NCBI GenBank assembly: GCA_023485685.1
Contig: JAMCZK010000040.1
Location: 1 to 32,977 of the forward strand
Source: Chloroflexota bacterium
Lineage (GTDB): Bacteria; Chloroflexota; Anaerolineae; Anaerolineales; UBA11579
DNA length: 32,977 nucleotides
Reading direction: 5' to 3'
The notes beneath the pieces were generated by a model, which saw nothing but the letters and a program-made list of their open reading frames with translations, was not told where the DNA came from and did no database searches. Shown here in pieces: positions 13,794-21,683 of this stretch. Position 1 is the stretch's first letter, and each line of letters opens with the position of its first letter. Position numbers and translations under genes: made by a program.

Positions 13794-14468
13794 ATGGACG
13801 AATTCGATTTCAAAGAAGAAAAAACCAAAAAGCCGCGCAGGTTTGGGGCAGCTCTCTGGAACTGCGGGAGTCTGGTCTTTTTCCTGGGCGCCCTAGCAGC
13901 GGCTGCCTTTTTCATCTTGCTGTTCCTAAACCCATTCAGCGAGTTCAATCCATTCCCCCCAGCCCCTGCCACAGAAATTCCGTCGAGTACCCCAACTCTT
14001 GCAGATGCCACCAACACGCCTACCGAAACCGCCACAGCCACGCCCGAGCCATCCACTGCCACGCCAACAGTTGATGAAGCCGGTGGCTTCTTCCAGATTC
14101 AGGAGGGCAGCCCCGCGGCTATAGACTCAACCGTGTTCCACCCCGAACTAGCTTGCAACTTCATGGGTGTAGCGGGGCAGGCCTTTAGCCTGGACGCGAC
14201 TCCTATTACTGGCCTGCAGGTGCACGTGGCCGGAACGCTGGACGATCAGCCAGTGGACAAGATCGGCCTGACCGGTGCAGCCCCGCAATATGGATCCGGC
14301 GCCTACTACGAAATCCAATTGGCCAACCAGCCCATTGCATCGGAGAACGCCTTGCAGATAACGCTGCTGAACGCAAGCGGCGCGCCGATTTCTGATCCAT
14401 TCAGTTTCAGCACCACCGCGAGCTGCCAGGAAAATCTATTGCTAATTAATTTTAGCGAAATGCCTTAA
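13794..14468 (+). CDS. Membrane-anchored protein with Thr/Pro linker and extracytoplasmic domain, unknown function
   Basis: 224 residues: a short acidic/basic cytoplasmic head (MDEFDFKEEKTKKPRR), one transmembrane helix (about 28-47, LVFFLGALAAAAFFILLFL), a Thr/Pro/Ala-rich linker (about 58-92) and a beta-rich extracytoplasmic domain (about 96-224) with two Cys residues (in ELACNF and TTASCQEN) that could form a disulphide. Such TPT-repeat stalks are common in Chloroflexota surface proteins. ATG 13794 has a GGAG five bases upstream. No family was recognised. The downstream terminator is shared with the convergent aminotransferase gene. Confidence 0.75.
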   Translation: MDEFDFKEEKTKKPRRFGAALWNCGSLVFFLGALAAAAFFILLFLNPFSEFNPFPPAPATEIPSSTPTLADATNTPTETATATPEPSTATPTVDEAGGFFQIQEGSPAAIDSTVFHPELACNFMGVAGQAFSLDATPITGLQVHVAGTLDDQPVDKIGLTGAAPQYGSGAYYEIQLANQPIASENALQITLLNASGAPISDPFSFSTTASCQENLLLINFSEMP

Positions 14469-14470
14469 AC

Positions 14471-14504
14471 AAAAAGAGGCTCGTACTCACCCGAGCCTCC
14501 TTTT
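14471..14504. terminator. Bidirectional rho-independent terminator
   Basis: A perfect 8-bp stem GAGGCTCG (14476-14483) / CGAGCCTC (14492-14499) with an 8-base loop, flanked by five A residues on the left and TTTTA on the right. It serves the convergent genes ending at 14468 (plus) and 14503 (minus). Confidence 0.9.
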
Positions 14505-15693
14505 ATTTGTCCAACGCTTTGGGTATCGCGCTCTGCAATTGTCTGCAAACCAAATCCACTTGATCTTCAATCATCACGCTCGAAAACGGCAGCGCCAGGC
14601 CGCGGCGTCCCAGATCTTCGGCGATCGGGAAGTCACCCGTCCGGTAGCCGAAGCGCTCAATCATGAACGGCTGTAAGTGGATGGGTGCAAAATACGGCCG
14701 CGTAGGAATCCCCGCCTCTGCCAGTAACTGCGCCAGGCGGTCACGCGAAACTTGCGGCGCCAACCGGATCACGTACACGAACCAGCTCATACGCGTAGTG
14801 TTCGCCGCCAGAGGCTGAAGTTCCACAAGGTTCACATCCTGCAATCGCTGTTTGTACCAGGCGGCCACCTGTTCGCGTTTCGTCAGCAGTTCGCCCAGAC
14901 GCTCCATCTGCACGCGGCCCAGCGCGGCGCTTAATTCTGTGAGCCGGTAGTTGTAGCCCAAATGCGTGTGCCGCAGCCAGGAGTCCCCAGGCGCCCGGCC
15001 CTGATTGCGCAGGGCGCGCATGAAGTCGGCCGCAACGGAATCATCCGTAACCACGACGCCGCCTTCTCCCGTGGTGATCTGCTTATTAGGATAAAACGCG
15101 TACACGCCCATCTGTCCAAAGCGCCCCGCCAGTTTTCCTTTGAACTCTGCGCCCAGCGCTTCGCAAGAATCTTCGATGAGCACGAGATCGTGCTCTTTGG
15201 CAATCGCCGTAACAGCATCGTAATCCGCGGGCTGCCCAAATACGTCCACCGCCAAAATCGCCTTCGGTTTTTTGGCGGAAGCTCCTTTGCGAGGCAGCCA
15301 GGTCTCCGCAACCTTGCCACCTTTAGCGAGCTGTTCGGCGACTTGCGCCAGCCGCGTTGGATCGATGTTGCCGGTGTCCATGTCCACATCCACGAAAACC
15401 GGTACCGCGTTCTCATAGAGCAGTACATTGCTGGAGGCGATGAACGAGAACGGCGTGGTAAGCACCAAATCCCCGGCGCCGATGCCCGCGGCCCGCACGC
15501 AGAGGTGTAGGCCGCTGGTCCCGGAGCTCACCGCGATAGCGTGCGCACTACCGCTGAATTTGCATACGGCTTCCTCGAAGGCCTGGGTTTTCTCGCCCAT
15601 GCTAAGCACCGTCGTGACAAGCACCTCCATTACTGCCTGGCGCTCGGCTTCGGTGATGTCGGGCGATGACATGGGAACGCGATTCGTTGTCAA
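14503..15693 (-). CDS. DegT/DnrJ/EryC1/StrS-family PLP-dependent sugar aminotransferase
   Basis: 396 residues with the family pattern: SSGTSGLHLCVRAAGIG (PLP phosphate site), TTPFSFIASSNVLLYENAVP, VDVDMDTGNIDP, LIEDSCEALGAEFKGKLAG and the PLP-lysine motif FYPNKQITTGEGGVVVTDD. Relatives transaminate nucleotide-linked keto-sugars for surface polysaccharides. The start is TTG at 15693, supported by AGGAG five bases upstream; the next Met (MSSPDIT) is eight codons in. No nucleotide-sugar partner genes are adjacent, so the sugar cannot be named; a role in the glycosylation served by the GT2/GT39 genes 8 kb away is only a guess. Confidence 0.92.
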   Translation of the reverse strand: MTTNRVPMSSPDITEAERQAVMEVLVTTVLSMGEKTQAFEEAVCKFSGSAHAIAVSSGTSGLHLCVRAAGIGAGDLVLTTPFSFIASSNVLLYENAVPVFVDVDMDTGNIDPTRLAQVAEQLAKGGKVAETWLPRKGASAKKPKAILAVDVFGQPADYDAVTAIAKEHDLVLIEDSCEALGAEFKGKLAGRFGQMGVYAFYPNKQITTGEGGVVVTDDSVAADFMRALRNQGRAPGDSWLRHTHLGYNYRLTELSAALGRVQMERLGELLTKREQVAAWYKQRLQDVNLVELQPLAANTTRMSWFVYVIRLAPQVSRDRLAQLLAEAGIPTRPYFAPIHLQPFMIERFGYRTGDFPIAEDLGRRGLALPFSSVMIEDQVDLVCRQLQSAIPKALDK

Positions 15694-15721
15694 GAGTTCT
15701 CCTGGGGGCGCGGCGATTATC

Positions 15722-16549
15722 TCACATGAGCATTGTGAACAATCCCACGGCCAGCAGTACGCCGAAGGCGGAGCTCAAAAAATTCACCCAATCATTATCC
15801 AACCAGCGCCAACCGCGATGCAACGTGGTCTGAGTGCCACAATAGTGGACGGGGTGGCGCTCCGTTTCTTTTTTGCATTTAGGGCAAAAATAAATCGCCT
15901 GCACTGTAGCCCCGAGCGCTGAATCCGCAAAGCTGCCCAGCAATCCTGCCAGCCCGACCAGTGGCAGGGCGGCAATCGAGGTCAATCCTAACGACCAGGC
16001 GGAAACCGCAATCAGCAGCGCAGCCGCCAAGGCCGTTGCGCTGCCCAAGAGAGATATACCCCCTGAACTGCCGCGCGGGACTCGCCGACCTGTGGTGGCG
16101 AGAATTGGCTGTTTGGCGCTGAGCACGCCCAATTCGGTTGCCCAAGTGTCGGCTGTTACCGTTGCCAACGCTGCTGCAAACGCAAGCCAAGCCAGCGGCA
16201 CCGGAACCATGCCAACTGCCCCGGCCATCAAACTCGACAATGCCATCCCGCCATTAGCTGCCACCTGAGCCCAATCGCGGCGACCGCCCTTGGCAAAGTT
16301 AGCCGCTAACCGTCGTTTGCGCTTGGCAAAGGCTTTTGACAGCAGGCTTGAGGAAGCAAAGAAAGCAATAAGCAGAGCGGCTGCTGGCAGCCCACCCATG
16401 CCATAGGTGAGGCCACCCACTAGCGTGGCTGCTACCCATCCATTGCCTGACAGGGCTCCCAGACGCCATGCAGCCAAGGCTACGACGGCGGCCAGCGCCA
16501 GACCTATCAACAGGTCGCCCTGTGAGAATTGGATAGCTGGTTCAAACAT
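15722..16549 (-). CDS. DUF92 family integral membrane protein (VTE6-like)
   Basis: 275 residues with about six membrane helices and the DUF92 signatures: TADTWATELGVLS, RRVPRGSSGGISLLG, GSFADSALGATVQAIYFCPKCKK and WLDNDWVNFLSSAFG, with a CxxC...HYCG cluster. Known relative: the plant VTE6 kinase, which phosphorylates phytyl phosphate; the bacterial role is not established and prenol-phosphate phosphorylation is an inference. The ATG at 16549 has no clear Shine-Dalgarno; three DnaA-box-like repeats lie directly upstream. Confidence 0.87.
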   Translation of the reverse strand: MFEPAIQFSQGDLLIGLALAAVVALAAWRLGALSGNGWVAATLVGGLTYGMGGLPAAALLIAFFASSSLLSKAFAKRKRRLAANFAKGGRRDWAQVAANGGMALSSLMAGAVGMVPVPLAWLAFAAALATVTADTWATELGVLSAKQPILATTGRRVPRGSSGGISLLGSATALAAALLIAVSAWSLGLTSIAALPLVGLAGLLGSFADSALGATVQAIYFCPKCKKETERHPVHYCGTQTTLHRGWRWLDNDWVNFLSSAFGVLLAVGLFTMLM

Positions 16550-16554
16550 AGGGC

Positions 16555-16606
16555 TTGTGGATAACTCTACGGGGGTTGTGGAAAACTCTCTTTACCAGGT
16601 GGACAA
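16555..16606. promoter_or_regulatory. Three DnaA-box-like repeats at 21-bp spacing
   Basis: TGTGGATAA (16556-16564) is an exact DnaA box (reverse of TTATCCACA). TGTGGAAAA (16577-16585) differs by one base and GGTGGACAA (16598-16606) by two. The copies start exactly 21 bases apart and share an orientation, i.e. about two helical turns. They fill the 60-base gap between the start of the DUF92 gene and the stop of the PH-like gene. No AT-rich unwinding region or dnaA/dnaN gene is visible, so regulation or titration by DnaA is more likely than an origin. Confidence 0.5.
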
Positions 16607-16609
16607 CCA

Positions 16610-17521
16610 CTATAGGCTAAAAAGCACGGCCCCAAGGTAAAAGAGGCTGGTTATCAGGCTGCTTCCCCACAACAATTGCGAAATTTGGGCGCCTCTGGGT
16701 TCCCGATAAAACAATAGCCCAAGAATAAAGTTTCCCATATAGAAAAATAGATTCAGGGCGGGCAGCAAAAAGAGTTGCACCCCTGCCACCGCGGGCAATG
16801 GCTGCCCGCTGGATCCAAACCCTAATGATACTGTCTCTTGGCCGGGGGCCAGAATTCCAACTAGAATCAGCAATCCTAAAGCAAACAGGCCGCCAGCCAC
16901 CAGCAGCCGCCTGGTTTGCACGTCCGCCCAGGCTTCAACCAGCACGAAAATAGGCTGCACTGAACGGGCGACCACCGGCCGCAGGCTGCCTCGCTCCGAT
17001 TCTCGTTTATAGGCCTCAACAAATTCCTGAGCCCGTACAGGGGAAATGGCAAATACCCGCTCCTTGGTGCCGATCACCACCAATTGTTTTGTTTCCGCAG
17101 CCAGGAATTCCACCAGCCCCAACTCCGCATCTACCCGTTGCCCTACAACGCTGCCGGGCCAAATCCAGCGCGGCAGCACTAGCGGCTGCTCCAGCTCATC
17201 GGCTCGAGCCACATCCACGATGTTGTGATAAGGCAAATCCACCAGCCGCAACCCCCAGCGCAAGCGCACCCCATCCCTGCCCACCCAATAACCGGATTGC
17301 CACAAAGAATACAACCGGTACAGTAAAAGAGGAATCGGGGAACTTAACACTAGCGCGCCCGACAAAGCCAGCACGACCAGCAAGCCGGGCGATTGACTGA
17401 CGGCATAAACGAGCAAAAGCCCAATCGCGGCAAAATCAAGCAGCAGCGCCATTAGATTCAAGGCGAATCCATTGCGCCGCGGAGGGTCAAAGTGAATCCA
17501 GTGGCTCAGGGATGGTTCCAT
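16610..17521 (-). CDS. Membrane protein with a PH-like (YdbS/YdbT-type) domain
   Basis: 303 residues: two membrane helices near residues 22-70 (LNLMALLLDFAAIGLLLVYA and VVLALSGALVLSSPIPLLLY), a beta-rich segment (about 75-180) beginning GYWVGRDGVRLRWGLRLVDLPYHNIVDV, which is typical of bacterial PH (bPH2) domains, and three more hydrophobic helices towards the C-terminus. The family is widespread and of unclear function in membranes. The ATG at 17521 faces away from the eight-gene operon. Confidence in the exact family is moderate; the membrane topology is clear. Confidence 0.6.
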   Translation of the reverse strand: MEPSLSHWIHFDPPRRNGFALNLMALLLDFAAIGLLLVYAVSQSPGLLVVLALSGALVLSSPIPLLLYRLYSLWQSGYWVGRDGVRLRWGLRLVDLPYHNIVDVARADELEQPLVLPRWIWPGSVVGQRVDAELGLVEFLAAETKQLVVIGTKERVFAISPVRAQEFVEAYKRESERGSLRPVVARSVQPIFVLVEAWADVQTRRLLVAGGLFALGLLILVGILAPGQETVSLGFGSSGQPLPAVAGVQLFLLPALNLFFYMGNFILGLLFYREPRGAQISQLLWGSSLITSLFYLGAVLFSL

Positions 17522-17639
17522 CGGCGTTGTATATTAATCTAAGAAAGCGAAAGGTGTGTGACGGCAAGTCAACTAGTCAGTTAGCCCCCCAGTCAATTTC
17601 CTGCGCCCAAGGTTCCGGCCATCCGTATTTGTCCGCGGC

Positions 17640-17666
17640 TTGCTTTTCCTCCAGCCCACATATACA
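17640..17666 (+). promoter_or_regulatory. Candidate promoter of the eight-gene operon
   Basis: CTTGCT/TTGCTT around 17640 is followed 15-16 bases later by TATACA (17661-17666). Predicted initiation is about 17673, essentially at the GTG of the first gene (17675), so the transcript may be leaderless. The -10 is good and the -35 weak. Confidence 0.4.
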
Positions 17667-17674
17667 ATCACACC

Positions 17675-17953
17675 GTGCATTCCTTAACAAGCTCAAACAT
17701 CAATATCACCCAAGATAATGAAGGGCGGGAGTGGCGAGGCTGGGCTCGAGGCCTGCAGCGCTGGGGCTTAGCGGGTCTGGCCTCCACCTTGCTTGAGAGC
17801 GGCGGGGCCTTCACCACACTGGCTGCACAGAGCCTCTACATCGGCCAGCCGCTGCTGGACACTTGGCTGGCGGTCGGCCCACTGGCGCAAATGCTTGAAG
17901 ATCCGCAGCAAACCCAAGCATTTGCCAAAATGTTGCGGGAAGAATCCCAATGA
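17675..17953 (+). CDS. Small protein of unknown function, first gene of the eight-gene operon
   Basis: 92 residues, GTG start, no Shine-Dalgarno, possibly leaderless. A polar head (about 1-25) is followed by an amphipathic/hydrophobic stretch rich in Gly/Ala/Leu (LAGLASTLLESGGAFTTLAAQSLYIGQPLLDTW) and a helical acidic/basic tail ending REESQ. There may be one weak membrane-associated helix. It overlaps the next gene by four bases (ATGA), which argues it is translated. No family recognised. Confidence 0.6.
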   Translation: MHSLTSSNINITQDNEGREWRGWARGLQRWGLAGLASTLLESGGAFTTLAAQSLYIGQPLLDTWLAVGPLAQMLEDPQQTQAFAKMLREESQ

Positions 17954-18693
17954 ATTTATCTGACTTGCAATGGATCGGGTTGTGCCTGGCCCTCATTCTC
18001 CTCTTTTCGGTGTGGGGCAAGAACAACCCACGGCGCGCCTTGCGCTCCATCCCTGCTTTTGTCCAACTGCGCCGCACGATCGAGCTTTCCGTCGAAGACG
18101 GCTCCCGCTTGCAAATCAGTCTGGGCCGCGGTGGCGTACTGGGCCCGGAGTCCGCGGCCGCTTTCGCGGGGCTTACTCTGCTGCGCCAGGTAGCAGAGAT
18201 TGCCGCCGATTCCGACCAGCCACCCATCGCCACCACCGGTGACGGCGCCATCATGCTCCTTGCGCAAGACACCTTGCGCAGCAGTTATCAGCGGCTGGGC
18301 ATCTCGGACCAATATCATTTGCGATTAGCGCAAGCCACTGGGTTGACCCCTTTTTCTTACGCGGCTGGCGCGCTCCCATTCATCCTCGATCGCCGCGTCT
18401 CCGCCTCCGCCTTGGCCGGCAGTTTCGGCGAAGAAGCCGGCTTGTTGACCGCGGCTACCCAACTTTCCGGCGGTTTCAGCCTGGGCGGCAGCGAAAACCT
18501 TAGCGGCCAGTCGATCTTGTTTGCCAGCGCTGACCAGCCTCTGATTGGCGAAGAGATTTTTGCCACCGGCGCTTATATGGACGCAGGCCCAATTCACCAG
18601 GCCAGCCTGCGCGCCCAAGATGTTTTGCGCTGGAGTGTTATCTTGCTACTAATCATTACTTCGCTGCTCCCTTTGTTTGAAGGCTTGCCATGA
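17950..18693 (+). CDS. DUF6754-like membrane protein
   Basis: 247 residues with an N-terminal helix (LQWIGLCLALILLFSVWG), a soluble core and a C-terminal helix (VLRWSVILLLIITSLLPLFEGLP). The core (ELSVEDGSRLQISLGRGGVL, DSDQPPIATTGDGAIMLLAQ, ALAGSFGEEAGLLT, FASADQPLIGEEIFATGAYM) matches my recollection of the DUF6754 domain found mostly in Chloroflexota; its function is unknown. Four-base overlaps (ATGA) on both sides tie it to its neighbours. The assignment to DUF6754 is from memory of the pattern and should be checked by profile search. Confidence 0.6.
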   Translation: MNLSDLQWIGLCLALILLFSVWGKNNPRRALRSIPAFVQLRRTIELSVEDGSRLQISLGRGGVLGPESAAAFAGLTLLRQVAEIAADSDQPPIATTGDGAIMLLAQDTLRSSYQRLGISDQYHLRLAQATGLTPFSYAAGALPFILDRRVSASALAGSFGEEAGLLTAATQLSGGFSLGGSENLSGQSILFASADQPLIGEEIFATGAYMDAGPIHQASLRAQDVLRWSVILLLIITSLLPLFEGLP

Positions 18694-19310
18694 ATCTGCG
18701 CCTGCGCACTCCGTTTTCCGCCGCAGTCGCCATCGCCATTGGGCTCATCGTTCTTGTCAGCTTGCTGTTTCCTGATTTCACGGATTTACGCAACCGCATT
18801 CTAAATTGGGCGATTCTCCTGGCTGCTGTCGCCCTGCTACTAGGTTTTGCAAATCTCTTCCAAGTTCATTTTCAAAAAATGCGCCATGGGGAGAAGCCAG
18901 TCTACAGTTTGATCTTGCTAGCCGGCATGCTGGTGACTTTTATCATCACGTTTTGGGAGGGAAGCCAAGGGTTTACCGCCAGTTGGATTTTCAACAGCAT
19001 CCAACTGCCGATTGAAACGAGTCTCATGGCTGTCCTGGCCATCAGCCTGACCATTGCCGCGGCGCGTTTATTCCAGCAGCGAAAAGATTTGATGAGCATT
19101 GTCTTTTTAGTCACCCTCTTTGTCCTACTGCTTAGCAGCGGGCCTCTGTTTGGCATCGAGCTTCCGCTCTTCACGCGCACGATCGGTCCATACGTGAACA
19201 ACTTTCTCTCTGTGGGCGCTTTACGCGGCCTCTTGATTGGTGTGTCCATTGGCACGTTAGCCACCGGGCTGCGCATCCTACTGGGCGCTGACCGGCCCTA
19301 CGGCGGCTAA
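18690..19310 (+). CDS. Multi-spanning membrane protein of unknown function
   Basis: 206 residues with about six hydrophobic helices (for example FSAAVAIAIGLIVLVSLLF, ILLAAVALLLGFANLF, VYSLILLAGMLVTFIITFW, TSLMAVLAISLTIAAARLF, LMSIVFLVTLFVLLLSSGPL) and short loops; the last helix ends GLRILLGADRPYGG. It is not recognised as a transporter or enzyme. It starts on the stop of the DUF6754-like gene (ATGA), so the two are probably produced together. Confidence 0.7.
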   Translation: MNLRLRTPFSAAVAIAIGLIVLVSLLFPDFTDLRNRILNWAILLAAVALLLGFANLFQVHFQKMRHGEKPVYSLILLAGMLVTFIITFWEGSQGFTASWIFNSIQLPIETSLMAVLAISLTIAAARLFQQRKDLMSIVFLVTLFVLLLSSGPLFGIELPLFTRTIGPYVNNFLSVGALRGLLIGVSIGTLATGLRILLGADRPYGG

Positions 19311-19327
19311 CGGGGCCATTCCTCGCC

Positions 19328-20965
19328 ATGTCCTATCACTCCAACCAAGACCCAGAAAAAAACCTGCCCGATTGGCTCAAGGCTTTACGCAGGCAACAAT
19401 CTAAAGAAACTCCTCAGCCAAAGGGCGCGAAAAGCGAACCCCCCAAGCCTGCCGCGCAAGAACCCGACGAAGAGGAACCTAACTGGCTGCGCGAGATTCG
19501 CGAACGATATGGGCGCCCAGAGACCAAGCAAGAAACGCCCGGAACTGAAGAAACCGAGTCTCCGCTCAGCGATACTCAGCCGATTCCCGCCAGCCGCGCG
19601 GTAGAAACGCGCCCCAAGCCAAGCAAACCCAAGCTGGCGGAGGAACCGCCAGCAGAAGAACCAGTCATAGCTGAACCCCAGGCAGAAACACCTCAGCGCG
19701 ACTTTCCTGATTGGTTGGATGATCTAGGCGAACCTGAGGTAGGAGAGGAAAAGCAAGAGGAAGGAGCGGATACCCACATTCCCGCGTTCCCCCAGGGGTC
19801 CGAGGAGCTCACTCCCGGCGAATTGCCAAGTTGGCTCCAGGCCATCCGCCCTGGCGGTGCTTTCCCGCAGGAAGACACCCGCTCCGGCGAGATGCTGCCT
19901 GGCGTGCAGGAGACCGCCGGGCCACTGGCAGGCCTCAGTGACGTCCTGACTGCGGAGCCAGAAGCCATTCAATCCGTAAAACCACCCATCTACTCAGCCC
20001 GGCTGGAGCTCACCGACAGCCAAAGCCGGCATGTGGCTGCGTTTAAAAAGCTACTCGACGAGGAAGGAAGACCCAAAGAGGACCTGGGCCGCCGGGCCGC
20101 GCTGCCGGCCCGCTTGCTCAATAGCTTCTTAGGCGCTGCCTTGATCCTGGCCGTGCTCCTACCTCTACTGAATCAAAGCCAACTGGTGCCACGGCCGGAA
20201 CCCGATTTCCTACCGGAAAGCGCCGAGGTTTTCAACCGGATCGATACGCTACCCGCTGCAGCCCCCGTGCTGATCGCTTTCGACCTGCAACCCACCTTGT
20301 ATGGAGAGACCAAGGCTGCAGCCTCCGCAGTGTTCGCCCATTTGCTCGACAGGCAAGCCCGACTAGTCTTCATTTCGACCCAGCCCACCGGTCCTGCAGT
20401 CGCTGAACGCCTGCTTCAGGAGGAACTGGCCACGCTACCTGCAATAGCCACAGGCGATTACACGAATCTGGGGTACCTCTCCGGTGGAATGGCCGCTTTG
20501 CGCAGCTTCCTCAGCGACCCGCGCAGCGCCGCGCTCTCGGTGACTGCCTTGGGTATGAATCCGTGGACCAGTTCCACGCTGGAATCGATCAACAGCGTCT
20601 CCAACTTCGCACTCGTGGTTATCGTCAGCAGCAACGCGGATGACGCCCGTATTTGGATCGAGCAGGGCGCGGCCGAGCTGCCCAACGGGCTTATTGCTGT
20701 CACCAGCGCCCAAGCCGCGCCATTGCTGCGTCCTTATCTACTCAGCCAGCCGCAGACATTACAAGGGCTGGTAAGCGGAGTCCAGGGAGCTGTCTTCTAC
20801 GAACGATTGCGATCCCTGGATGGGACAGGGCGAGCGATGTGGGATTCGTATAGTTATGGGTTGGGCGCCATTCTCCTGCTCATCCTTCTGGGTGGTCTAT
20901 ACGGGCGACTGATTCACATGCGACCAGAAAAAGAAACCACTACCGTGAGCAATCGTGCAAATTAG
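19328..20965 (+). CDS. Bitopic membrane protein with four PxWLxxL/I motifs in a disordered N-terminus
   Basis: 545 residues. Residues 1-260 are charged, Pro/Glu-rich and probably disordered, with four short repeats: PDWLKAL (14-20), PNWLREI (51-57), PDWLDDL (127-133) and PSWLQAI (167-173). A helix near 268-286 (LLNSFLGAALILAVLLPLL) crosses the membrane. Residues about 287-515 form an extracytoplasmic alpha/beta-like domain, and a second helix (LGAILLLILLGGLYGRLI, about 517-534) returns to the cytoplasm. The repeats look like docking motifs for a cytoplasmic partner. The function is unknown; the GlmL-like ATPase two genes downstream is a candidate partner by context only. The end overlaps the next gene by 11 bases. 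Confidence 0.75.
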   Translation: MSYHSNQDPEKNLPDWLKALRRQQSKETPQPKGAKSEPPKPAAQEPDEEEPNWLREIRERYGRPETKQETPGTEETESPLSDTQPIPASRAVETRPKPSKPKLAEEPPAEEPVIAEPQAETPQRDFPDWLDDLGEPEVGEEKQEEGADTHIPAFPQGSEELTPGELPSWLQAIRPGGAFPQEDTRSGEMLPGVQETAGPLAGLSDVLTAEPEAIQSVKPPIYSARLELTDSQSRHVAAFKKLLDEEGRPKEDLGRRAALPARLLNSFLGAALILAVLLPLLNQSQLVPRPEPDFLPESAEVFNRIDTLPAAAPVLIAFDLQPTLYGETKAAASAVFAHLLDRQARLVFISTQPTGPAVAERLLQEELATLPAIATGDYTNLGYLSGGMAALRSFLSDPRSAALSVTALGMNPWTSSTLESINSVSNFALVVIVSSNADDARIWIEQGAAELPNGLIAVTSAQAAPLLRPYLLSQPQTLQGLVSGVQGAVFYERLRSLDGTGRAMWDSYSYGLGAILLLILLGGLYGRLIHMRPEKETTTVSNRAN

Positions 20966-21683
20966 TCAAGGGTTCCTGTCTCAAATTGGTGTCTTTTTTG
21001 CCGCGGCGCTGACGCTCATTACGCTTTCGTACGCCTTCCGCGACAATCCGATATTTCGAGCGATACTCCATCTCTTCGTCGGGGTAGCAGCCGGGTACGC
21101 AGCGGCCATCGCCGTGCAAGATGTAGTGCTGCCGCAATTGGTATATCCAATTCTCGATGAGCTTGCGGGCACACCCACTCTCGATATTATTGATTTAGCC
21201 ATTCGCGTCGGACTCACCCTATTGCTGCTGGCGAAACTTTCCCCGCGCACCGCGCGTCTTGGCTCGCCGGTAACTGCGCTGTTGACCGGTGTGGGTGCAG
21301 CGCTCGCCATTGGCGGAGCGGTGCAAGGCACGCTGATCCCACAAATCAGCGCGGCCGCCGGTATCTTCAACGTGGAATCATTTCAGTTGGCGTACCAGGG
21401 CGGTTATTACGGGGAAAGCCTGCAAATTATCTTCGAAGGCAGCTTACTGCTGTTGGCCACGGTGAGCACGCTGGCTTATTTCCATTTTGGGGCCCACAGC
21501 CGCGGCAAACAGGAGCCGCTACGCAATATCTTTGTGGACGCGCTGGCCTGGTTGGGCGCGGTGTTTATTGCCGTCGCTCTAGCTACGTTATTCACCGGTG
21601 TGCTGCAGGCTGCGTTGGGCGCGCTTATCGAGCGCGTTGCCTTCTTGCGCGACGTCGCCAATCTACTGCTCGGGCTGCAATGA
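20955..21683 (+). CDS. Multi-spanning membrane protein of unknown function
   Basis: 242 residues, GTG start inside the end of the previous gene. About seven hydrophobic helices (for example IGVFFAAALTLITLSYAF, ILHLFVGVAAGYAAAIAV, LTGVGAALAIGGAVQGTLI, LLLLATVSTLAYFHFG, WLGAVFIAVALATLFTGVLQ) with a short extracytoplasmic region around residues 58-75. A Lys/Arg-containing loop (HSRGKQEPLR) sits before the last helices. No known family was recognised. Its stop overlaps the GlmL-like gene start (ATGA). Confidence 0.7.
   Translation: MQISQGFLSQIGVFFAAALTLITLSYAFRDNPIFRAILHLFVGVAAGYAAAIAVQDVVLPQLVYPILDELAGTPTLDIIDLAIRVGLTLLLLAKLSPRTARLGSPVTALLTGVGAALAIGGAVQGTLIPQISAAAGIFNVESFQLAYQGGYYGESLQIIFEGSLLLLATVSTLAYFHFGAHSRGKQEPLRNIFVDALAWLGAVFIAVALATLFTGVLQAALGALIERVAFLRDVANLLLGLQ

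Noticed and set aside
16555-16606. Chromosomal origin at the DnaA-box repeats
   Set aside because: Only one perfect box, no AT-rich unwinding region and no dnaA/dnaN nearby; kept as a possible DnaA-binding site only.
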